From: Pseudomonadota bacterium
GTDB taxonomy: Bacteria > Pseudomonadota > Alphaproteobacteria > Rhodospirillales > Magnetospirillaceae
NCBI GenBank assembly: GCA_023437865.1
Contig: JAEZFE010000404.1
Span: forward strand, 1-5,912
Direction of reading: 5' to 3'
DNA: 5,912 nt
The notes beneath the pieces are model-generated. The model ran no database searches. It was not told the DNA's origin and was given only the letters and a program-made list of their open reading frames with translations. Positions 1 through 5,327 of the stretch are shown piece after piece. Both the position numbers and the translations under genes were made by a program. The number at the start of each line of letters is the position of its first letter. Position 1 is the stretch's first letter.

Positions 1-1737
1 GGGGGGGGGGCGGCGCGGCCCCCCGACCGCTTTATCGAGGACTGGGCGGTGGCGCGGCTCGTTCCGCCGCGCCCCCAGGACAGCCGGATCGTCATTGTCG
101 CCTTTACCGAGGATACCTTGGCCGCCTTGCCCTATCGCTCGCCGCTGGATCGGGCGGTGGTGGCCCGGTTGATAGAGACGCTGCGGGAGAAGGGAGTGGC
201 CGCGATCGGTCTGGACGTGCTGTTCGACCAGTCCAGCGAGCCGGCCAAGGATCACACTCTGCGCCGCACCATCCAGGGGGCGGGGGCGCCTGTGGCTGTT
301 CTCGCCGCCGGTACGGAGGCCCAGCTGACCGAGCGCCAGCGTGCCTTCCATCATCAGTTCCTGACTGGCCTTAGTGCTGGCCATGGCCATCTTGCGCGCG
401 ACCGGCTGGATGGCGTCGTGCGGCGTCAGGTGCCTTTCCTCGACGGACGGCTGAGCCTGCCAGCCACCCTGGCGGCCATGGCTGGTAGGGTTCCCCGTGA
501 CGTGGAGCCCCGCCGGATAGATTGGCTGCGGCCCGAGCCGGGAAAGCTGGCGTTCCCCATCTATCCTGCCGAGACGGTCGCGCTGCTTCCGCCCTCCTGG
601 TTGGCGGGCAAGCTGGTGCTGGTAGGGCTGGTGGTCCCCGATGCCGATCGCCACCGCACACCGCTGAGCCTGGGCTCGGCCACCATGCCCGGCGTTGAGA
701 TCCAGGCGCAAATTCTAGCCCAGATGCTCGACGGACGGCGCTCGCCCATCATAGGCGCTTGGCCGCTTGTTCTACTGATGGCATGGCTGGGGGGATTCAC
801 GGCGGCCACCCGCATGCCCGGCCCGGTTCTGGTGCTGCTGGCTTCTGGCGGCGCTGCGCTGCTGTGGGCTAGCGGAGCGTTTGCCGCCGCTCACGGTGGG
901 CCGGTGATCTCGCCGCTGGGGCCATCATTGGCTTGGCTCACCAGCCTGGGGGCCGGCTTGGGTCTGGCCCGGGCCCGTGAGCGGGCCGAGCGTGCCACCC
1001 TGATGGATTTGTTCGCCGCCCACCTTTCCGCGCCGGTGGCGGAGGAAATTTGGGCACATCGGGCCGAACTCCTATCGGGCAGCCGGCCTCGGCCACACAG
1101 CTTGATGGCGACAGTGATCTTCTCGGACGTGGAGAACTTCACGCCGGCCTCGGAAGCCCTGGGGCCGGAGCGGCTGATGGTATGGATCGAGACCTACCTG
1201 GAAGCCATGACCGAGGTGATCACCGGTCATGGCGGCATCGTTCTGCGCTTTCTGGGTGATGGGATCCTGGCTGCCTTTGGCGTCCCTCTGCCGCGCGTCG
1301 GTGAGGCCGCGATAACCGCAGATGCGATCCAAGCGGTGCAGGCGGCACTGGCGATGGAGGGCGTTCTGGCCCGCATGAACAAAATTTGGCGGGAGCGTGG
1401 CATGCCGGAAATACGGATCCGCGTCGGCATGGTCACCGGACCCATGGTGGGAGGCAGTGTGGGGGCACGGCGGCATCTGGAGTACACCATTATGGGCGAT
1501 ACGGTGAACACGGCGGCACGGCTGGAGGCGCTGGCCAAAACCGTGGAGGGCGCGCCCGGCAGCGCGTGCCGCATCCTTGCCGCCGCCTCCACATGGGAGC
1601 GCGTCAACGGCGCCGTTAATGGCCGGTTGGTGGGCGAGGTGACGGTGAAGGGGAAGCAGCGGCCGGTCGAGGTCTACCAGGTTCTCGGTCATCGAGACCT
1701 GACAACTGGGCCAGCGGATCTGGCTCGACGACCGTGA
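1..1737 (+). CDS. CHASE2-domain class III adenylate/guanylate cyclase (5' partial)
   Basis: Membrane receptor cyclase predicted to make cAMP (less likely cGMP). Residues are numbered from the GTG at 49, but the frame is open from base 1, and the upstream residues (PPDRFIEDWAVARL) fit the start of a CHASE2 domain, so the true start and a first membrane helix probably lie outside the window. CHASE2 spans about residues 1-235, with IVIVAFTEDTLAAL and GLDVLFD as typical blocks. Three hydrophobic helices follow (about 237-254, 258-281, 285-306), then a short linker and the cyclase domain (about 350-546). Visible catalytic residues are the metal-binding Asp360 (FSDVENFT) and Asp404 (FLGDG), Asn487 and Arg491 (VNTAARLE), and Lys536 in VKGK. 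The purine-selecting positions read Arg400 and Thr480; Thr is usual for class IIIb, while the first is more often Lys. With one complete catalytic domain it should act as a homodimer. The 3' end overlaps the convergent Crp-like gene. Family assignment is firm; the nucleotide product is inferred. Confidence 0.9.
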   Translation, partial: GGGAARPPDRFIEDWAVARLVPPRPQDSRIVIVAFTEDTLAALPYRSPLDRAVVARLIETLREKGVAAIGLDVLFDQSSEPAKDHTLRRTIQGAGAPVAVLAAGTEAQLTERQRAFHHQFLTGLSAGHGHLARDRLDGVVRRQVPFLDGRLSLPATLAAMAGRVPRDVEPRRIDWLRPEPGKLAFPIYPAETVALLPPSWLAGKLVLVGLVVPDADRHRTPLSLGSATMPGVEIQAQILAQMLDGRRSPIIGAWPLVLLMAWLGGFTAATRMPGPVLVLLASGGAALLWASGAFAAAHGGPVISPLGPSLAWLTSLGAGLGLARARERAERATLMDLFAAHLSAPVAEEIWAHRAELLSGSRPRPHSLMATVIFSDVENFTPASEALGPERLMVWIETYLEAMTEVITGHGGIVLRFLGDGILAAFGVPLPRVGEAAITADAIQAVQAALAMEGVLARMNKIWRERGMPEIRIRVGMVTGPMVGGSVGARRHLEYTIMGDTVNTAARLEALAKTVEGAPGSACRILAAASTWERVNGAVNGRLVGEVTVKGKQRPVEVYQVLGHRDLTTGPADLARRP

Positions 1738-2392
1738 CATAACCGTTGCGTACGGTGATCCAACCGGCCTTCTGCCACTGCCCCAATTGTTTGTTGACGC
1801 TCTCGCGGGTGATGCCGGCGATGGAGCCCAATTGCTGCTGTGACAACTTGACATCGATACACACCCCGGCTTTCGCCGGGATACCGTAAGCGTGCGATAG
1901 GTGCAGCAACACACGGGCCAGCCGGGCGGGAACCTCCAGGAACAGGCTTTCCTCAAGGTGGGTGCTGGTACGGCGCAGCCGCTGGCACAGGATGGTGAGC
2001 AGGCGGCGCGCCATCCGTGGGTTCTCGTCCAGGTGACGCTGAAAGTCGCGCCGCTCAAGCACTAACAGCTGACAGCTCTCCAGGGCTATGGCGTCTGCCG
2101 TGCGCGGCTCGCCATCGATTAAGGAAATCTCGCCAAAGACTTCTCCTGGTTTGATAATGTTAAGGATCAGCTCCTTACCTTCCAGCGAGTGGGTACAGAT
2201 CTTCACCCGCCCGCTAACAACGGCCATCATGCTGTCGCCGGGATCGCCCCGCTGAAAAATAATGGTATCAATGGCATAGCGCACCACCTGGGTGTATTCC
2301 GCCAGCCGGGTACGATCGGCACTATCGAGATGTTTCAGCAGCGAGTTCTCGGCCAGGATGGCCTGCCGGTCGATGGCAAAAGCGCGGGCCAT
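1616..2392 (-). CDS. Crp/Fnr-family transcriptional regulator, probably cAMP-responsive
   Basis: A 258-residue DNA-binding regulator. The ATG at 2392 is chosen because GGAGGG lies 4 nt upstream; a longer frame from 2635 would add 81 residues without family character and run into the divergent gene. The N-terminal cyclic-nucleotide-binding beta-barrel is about residues 15-130. Its phosphate-binding cassette (FGEISLIDGEPRTA, 86-99) keeps Glu88, Arg97 and Thr98, matching E. coli CRP Glu72, Arg82 and Ser83 by eye. In the dimer helix, Thr142-Ser143 align with CRP Thr127-Ser128, which contact cAMP. The winged helix-turn-helix is about 180-225, with recognition helix ITRESVNKQLGQW; Arg195-Glu196 match CRP Arg180-Glu181, while CRP Arg185 is Lys200. 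There is no N-terminal Cys cluster, so an Fnr-type Fe-S sensor is unlikely. Residues from about 232 to the end are a Pro/Ser-rich tail lying antisense to the cyclase gene. Next to a cyclase, it is plausibly the receptor of that enzyme's product (inference). Confidence 0.93.
   Translation of the reverse strand: MARAFAIDRQAILAENSLLKHLDSADRTRLAEYTQVVRYAIDTIIFQRGDPGDSMMAVVSGRVKICTHSLEGKELILNIIKPGEVFGEISLIDGEPRTADAIALESCQLLVLERRDFQRHLDENPRMARRLLTILCQRLRRTSTHLEESLFLEVPARLARVLLHLSHAYGIPAKAGVCIDVKLSQQQLGSIAGITRESVNKQLGQWQKAGWITVRNGYVTVVEPDPLAQLSGLDDREPGRPRPAAASPSPSPRPPTGH
1865..1880 (-). other. GNRA-type hairpin inside the Crp-like coding region
   Basis: On the minus strand CCCGGC-GAAA-GCCGGG forms a perfect 6-bp stem with a GAAA tetraloop, in the codons for residues around 171-176. 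It lies about 130 nt past the cyclase stop on the plus strand. No U-tract follows on either strand, so it is not a standard terminator. Confidence 0.3.
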
Positions 2393-2396
2393 GTCT

Positions 2397-2402
2397 CCCT
2401 CC
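2397..2402 (-). promoter_or_regulatory. Ribosome binding site of the Crp-like gene
   Basis: GGAGGG on the minus strand, 4 nt before the ATG at 2392. It decides the start: the in-frame ATG at 2635 would otherwise give a longer, overlapping protein. Confidence 0.8.
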
Positions 2403-2427
2403 ACCTCGGGTTTGGCCAAAGATGGGG

Positions 2428-2444
2428 TGGCGTGTGGCACTCCA
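2428..2444. repeat. Imperfect 17-bp palindrome TGGCGTG-N3-CACTCCA
   Basis: The two 7-bp arms pair at six of seven positions around a 3-nt centre, downstream of the predicted start of the Crp-like transcript. The GTG-N3-CAC core has the wrong spacing for an E. coli-type CRP site. It is a weak operator candidate. Confidence 0.25.
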
Positions 2445-2449
2445 GGCGG

Positions 2450-2470
2450 ATACCCCGCAGGCATACCCCG
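2450..2470 (+). repeat. Two direct copies of ATACCCCG, 13 nt apart
   Basis: Exact 8-bp copies occur at 2450-2457 and 2463-2470, inside the predicted leader of the Crp-like gene. They could be tandem half-sites for a regulator. No matching known motif is recognised. Confidence 0.4.
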
Positions 2471-2501
2471 GACGGAATGAGGGAAGGGGCGGCCCATTTC
2501 T

Positions 2502-2524
2502 CCGCCGGATTGATTATATGGCGG
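2502..2524. repeat. Inverted repeat around the candidate -10 box
   Basis: CCGCC at 2502-2506 and GGCGG at 2520-2524 are perfect 5-bp inverted arms with a 13-nt spacer that contains the TATAAT of the minus strand. The placement suits an operator where a bound dimer would block RNA polymerase. The arms are short and GC-rich, so chance is possible. Confidence 0.35.
2513..2518 (-). promoter_or_regulatory. Candidate -10 box for the Crp-like gene
   Basis: The minus strand reads TATAAT, an exact sigma-70-type -10 hexamer and rare in such GC-rich DNA. At 16-18 bp spacing no TTGACA-like -35 is visible (the positions read GC-rich), so the promoter may need an activator. Transcription would start near 2506, leaving a leader of about 114 nt before the ATG at 2392. 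Confidence 0.45.
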
Positions 2525-2555
2525 TCTTAAGAGAACGCGGCGCGCGGCTCTGGAC

Positions 2556-2562
2556 GGGGAGG
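2556..2562 (+). promoter_or_regulatory. Ribosome binding site of the caspase-FGE gene
   Basis: GGGGAGG lies 8 nt before the ATG at 2571, whose product begins with a clear signal peptide. Both points support this start. Confidence 0.75.
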
Positions 2563-2570
2563 CCTTAGCG

Positions 2571-4901
2571 ATGCGGGTACTCTGGCTGGTGATGGTGGCG
2601 CTCTTGCTAGTGGCTGGGCCAAGCTCCTCGGCCACTCAGCGCCGGGTCGCCCTGGTCATTGGCATGGGACAGTACACCAGCGTGCCCAACCTGCCCAACC
2701 CGCCCAAGGATGCCCGTGCGATCGGCGAGAAGCTAGCCCACCTTGGCTTCGAGGTGGACGAGCACATTGACGCCGATTACCGCGACTTCGCCAAGTCTCT
2801 GCGCGAATTCGGCATCAAGGCCCAAGGGGCAGATGTGGCGGTGATCTACTATGCCGGCCACGGTATGCAGGTGGACCGCTCCAACTTCCTGATCCCCATC
2901 GATGCCCGGCTGGAGCGCGAGCGCGACCTCGTCTATGAAGCGATGCCGATGGACCGCCTGCTGGACGAGGCCTCACAGGCGCGGGTGCTGGGAATCGTCA
3001 TCCTCGACGCCTGCCGCAATAACGCCTTCGCCGAGAAGCTGGCGCAACGGGTTCAGACTGCCCGGGCGCGGGCGGTCTCCGTCGGGCCGGGGCTCGCGCG
3101 AGTGGACGAAACGCCCAAGGACACCCTGGTGGCGATGTCTACCCGCGCCGACGGTCTGGCCGAGGACGGCGAGGGGGCCAACAGCCCCTATGCTGAGGCC
3201 CTGCTCGCCAACCTGGATGTGCCCGGCTTGGAACTGGGTTTGTTCTTCCGCCGGGTGCGTGACCAGGTGCTCAAGGCAACGGCTGGCCGGCAGGAACCTT
3301 ACACCTACGGATCGCTGGGGGCCGAGCCGTTCTACTTCAATCCACTGCCGCCCAATTCTCAGCCGGTGGTAGCGGCACTGGCTCCACTGGAACTAGGCGA
3401 CGACAAATCGGCCAAGCCGCTCAACATCGCGGGCATCACCGATCCTGATGGCGATAGGTTGGCCGTGAAGATCACCGGCCTGCCCAAGGGGGGCAATCTG
3501 AAGTTTGGCGACCGCGTGCTGCTGATTGGCGACACGCTCACGCCCGAACAACTGAGCAAAGTCACATTCACCCCCGACGGCAGCTTTGCCGGCCAGGCTG
3601 GGCCGCTGACGTTCACTGTGGAGGATGGGCGTGGAGCCAGTGTTTCCGGCAGCCTGTTCATCAAGTTGGTGGCCGCCAACCGTCCGCCTTCGGTGGAGAC
3701 TGACAGGCAGCTCCAGACCGTTGCTCTCCCGCTGGGGCTCAGAGTGCCGGTGGACCCTGACGGTGATCCGCTGACCGTGACCGTGTCCGAGGTTCCGGCT
3801 GCCGGCGTGGTGCGCAAGAGTGACGGCGCGGCGCTGAAGGTGAATGACCAGTTAACACCGGAAGAGGTCGCGAAACTGGCCTACGAGCCGTCATTGTCCG
3901 CAGAGGGGGAGGCGGGCGCCTTCGCCTACGTGGTGGATGACCAGCGTGGCGGCCGGGCCGAGGCGCGCGTGCGCATCGCCATCGGCGACCGCCCGGCCTC
4001 GGGTGCGCCCAATGTGGCCACCGTCCAGGAACCGGTTAAGGCGGCCCCCCAGGTTGCATCAATTGGGCCCCCGCCGCCTCCGGCTCAGGCGGTCCCTCAG
4101 GCTCAGACGGTGACGGTCCCGCTGCGCGACCCGCAGCTGGCACCGCCAAAGGCCGCCGCCCTGCCCATCGTGCCCGCCCCCGAGGATGGCGCCATGCACG
4201 ATTGCCGCGACTGCCCGGCACTGGTGGTCATACAGCCGGGCAACTTCACCATGGGGTCCGCCACTGGTGACACCAGTTCGCGCCCTGCCCACAAAATCAC
4301 GATCAGCAAGCCCTATGCTATCGGCAAGTATGAGGTCACGGTTGCCGAGTGGCAGGCCTGCGTCCAGGCTGGCGCCTGCAAGCCGGTGGGCGAGCCCGGC
4401 GAGGGCGGTGACCGTCTGCCGGTGCGCAACGTCCATTGGCAGGACGCCCAGGATTACGTGGCATGGCTGACCAAGCAGACCGGCCGCACCTACCGCCTGC
4501 CCACCGAGGCCGAGTGGGAATATGCCGCACGCGGCGGATCGTCCGCCGAATACTGGTGGGGCGGGCAATTGGGCAAGGGAAAGGCCAATTGCTCCGATTG
4601 TGGGGGGGCCTATGACCGCAAGCTGCCTTCGGCGGTGGATGCCTTTCCGGCCAACGGGTTCGGCTTGTTCGGCACTGCTGGCGGCGTCGCCGAATGGGTG
4701 GCCGATTGCTGGAACCCATCCCATGCCGGCGCCCCGAAGGACGGCTCGGCCCGTGACAGCGCCAATTGCCGCGAGCGGGTTATCCGCGGCGGCTCGTGGC
4801 GCAATGACCATTCCTACGCAACCTCAGCCAGCCGATTCTATTACGACGCCGATGTGCGTTACATAGCCAACGGCTTCCGCGTGGTTCGGGAGATGGAGTG
4901 A
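2571..4901 (+). CDS. Exported caspase (peptidase C14) with cadherin-like repeats and FGE-sulfatase-like domain
   Basis: A 776-residue multidomain protein. Residues 1-21 form a signal peptide (short basic start, hydrophobic core, SSSA before the likely cut) without a lipobox Cys, so it is probably periplasmic or secreted. The caspase domain (about 24-256) starts RRVALVIGMGQY and has the His97 (YYAGHG) and Cys148 (DACRNN) dyad, followed by the family blocks NSPYAEALL and FFRRVRDQVLKATAGRQEPY. Two related Ig/cadherin-like repeats follow (about 262-368 and 371-472), each with a DPDGD motif and LTPEQ/LTPEE. A Pro/Ala-rich linker covers about 475-540. The C-terminal FGE-sulfatase fold (about 543-774) shows DCRDCP, MGS, YEVTVAEW, RLPTEAEWEYAARGG and RGGSW...GFRVV. 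At the positions of the FGE active-site Cys pair it has Asn745 and Ala750, so formylglycine-generating activity is unlikely and a binding role is more probable. Four other Cys pairs could form disulfides. Substrate is unknown; control may be shared with the divergent Crp-like gene. Confidence 0.95.
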   Translation: MRVLWLVMVALLLVAGPSSSATQRRVALVIGMGQYTSVPNLPNPPKDARAIGEKLAHLGFEVDEHIDADYRDFAKSLREFGIKAQGADVAVIYYAGHGMQVDRSNFLIPIDARLERERDLVYEAMPMDRLLDEASQARVLGIVILDACRNNAFAEKLAQRVQTARARAVSVGPGLARVDETPKDTLVAMSTRADGLAEDGEGANSPYAEALLANLDVPGLELGLFFRRVRDQVLKATAGRQEPYTYGSLGAEPFYFNPLPPNSQPVVAALAPLELGDDKSAKPLNIAGITDPDGDRLAVKITGLPKGGNLKFGDRVLLIGDTLTPEQLSKVTFTPDGSFAGQAGPLTFTVEDGRGASVSGSLFIKLVAANRPPSVETDRQLQTVALPLGLRVPVDPDGDPLTVTVSEVPAAGVVRKSDGAALKVNDQLTPEEVAKLAYEPSLSAEGEAGAFAYVVDDQRGGRAEARVRIAIGDRPASGAPNVATVQEPVKAAPQVASIGPPPPPAQAVPQAQTVTVPLRDPQLAPPKAAALPIVPAPEDGAMHDCRDCPALVVIQPGNFTMGSATGDTSSRPAHKITISKPYAIGKYEVTVAEWQACVQAGACKPVGEPGEGGDRLPVRNVHWQDAQDYVAWLTKQTGRTYRLPTEAEWEYAARGGSSAEYWWGGQLGKGKANCSDCGGAYDRKLPSAVDAFPANGFGLFGTAGGVAEWVADCWNPSHAGAPKDGSARDSANCRERVIRGGSWRNDHSYATSASRFYYDADVRYIANGFRVVREME

Positions 4902-4904
4902 TCA
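4899..4904. other. Abutting convergent stop codons (TGATCA)
   Basis: The palindrome TGATCA holds the TGA of the caspase gene (4899-4901, plus strand) and the TGA of the DUF4399 gene (4904-4902, minus strand). No base separates the two genes, so any terminator must lie inside the opposing coding sequence. Confidence 0.85.
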
Positions 4905-5315
4905 GCGCACCGTCACCGTGATCTTTTTGGACATAATCGGCGGATCAAACGGCACGTGGTCGTGGTCGCCCAGGATCAGCTGAAGGGTGTGCTTGCCTGG
5001 TGGCAGCGTCACCATGGTTTCGGTCTCGCCATTCCCGAAGTGCAGATGGTTGCGGTCCGACGGAATGGGCTCGTCGAGCGGCGGCAATGGCGTGTCGATC
5101 AGCAGATGGTGGTGCCCGACATCGGCATGACGTACGTCCTTGGGGGCGACGCCCATACCGCGAAGGCCGAACCATACCTTGAAGGGGCTCTTCACCACTT
5201 CGCCGTCATTGGGCCAGCCGATGTAGAGGTGGACGTCCTTCGGCGCCTTGGTGCGCTCGGCGGCCATCACCGGGGCGGCTACCAGCAGGACGGCCACGAT
5301 GGCGGTTCTCAGCAT
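4902..5315 (-). CDS. Exported His-rich DUF4399 protein, second gene of a tandem pair
   Basis: A 137-residue protein of unknown function. Residues 1-18 form a signal peptide (APVMA before the likely cut), so it should be periplasmic. The rest is one DUF4399-type domain with YIGWPNDGEVV (31-41), GHHHLLID (67-74), DEPIPSDRNHLHFG (81-94), LPPGKHTLQLILGD (104-117) and HVPFDPP (120-126). About ten His residues, clustered in GHHH, NHLHF and DHDH, hint at metal binding (inference). The ATG at 5315 has a GGGAGGG ribosome site at 5327-5321, only 12 bp after the stop of the upstream paralogue, so the two are surely co-transcribed. It ends directly against the convergent caspase gene. Confidence 0.9.
   Translation of the reverse strand: MLRTAIVAVLLVAAPVMAAERTKAPKDVHLYIGWPNDGEVVKSPFKVWFGLRGMGVAPKDVRHADVGHHHLLIDTPLPPLDEPIPSDRNHLHFGNGETETMVTLPPGKHTLQLILGDHDHVPFDPPIMSKKITVTVR
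4938..4955 (-). repeat. 18-bp sequence identical in both DUF4399 genes, copy 1
   Basis: The plus-strand string CGGCGGATCAAACGGCAC recurs exactly at 5364-5381, 426 bp away. Both copies encode the conserved VPFDPP segment. It reflects the gene duplication. Confidence 0.7.
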
Positions 5316-5320
5316 CTTGG

Positions 5321-5327
5321 CCCTCCC
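5321..5327 (-). promoter_or_regulatory. Ribosome binding site of the second DUF4399 gene
   Basis: GGGAGGG on the minus strand starts directly after the TAA (5330-5328) of the first DUF4399 gene and sits 5 nt before the ATG at 5315. It fills the intergenic gap, so no promoter fits between the genes. Confidence 0.75.

Larger units (their letters stand above)
2393..2570. promoter_or_regulatory. Divergent control region between the Crp-like and caspase genes
   Basis: These 178 bp hold no plausible gene and separate two divergent starts, so promoters for both should lie here. An AT-rich island at about 2509-2534 stands out from the GC-rich surroundings and carries a perfect TATAAT on the minus strand. 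Small repeats are listed separately. I found no convincing CRP box (TGTGA-N6-TCACA) and only half of an Fnr box. Autoregulation by the Crp-like protein and shared control of the caspase gene are inferences from the arrangement. Confidence 0.7.

Noticed and set aside
1072..2058. Long minus-strand frame of 328 codons opposite the cyclase and Crp-like genes
   Set aside because: It lies antisense or out of frame to two genes with clear family motifs and reads as Arg/Pro/His-rich sequence without a recognisable domain.
2428..2444. CRP binding site in the divergent control region
   Set aside because: The GTG-N3-CAC core lacks the TGTGA-N6-TCACA spacing; it is kept only as a weak palindrome.
2510..2523. 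Fnr-type box beginning TTGAT
   Set aside because: The second half-site ATCAA is absent at the required 4-nt spacing.
2393..2635. N-terminal extension of the Crp-like protein from an ATG at 2635
   Set aside because: The extra 81 residues have no family similarity, would overlap the divergent caspase gene's signal peptide codons, and the ATG at 2392 has a strong ribosome site.
4059..4811. Minus-strand frame of 250 codons opposite the FGE-like domain
   Set aside because: The sense strand encodes a strongly conserved fold; the antisense product has low-complexity Gly/Ala/Arg content and no domain.
4770..4898. Complete diversity-generating retroelement
   Set aside because: No reverse transcriptase, template repeat or accessory gene is present in the window.
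4197..4898. Active formylglycine-generating enzyme or sulfatase maturase
   Set aside because: The active-site Cys pair is replaced by Asn745 and Ala750, and no sulfatase gene is nearby.
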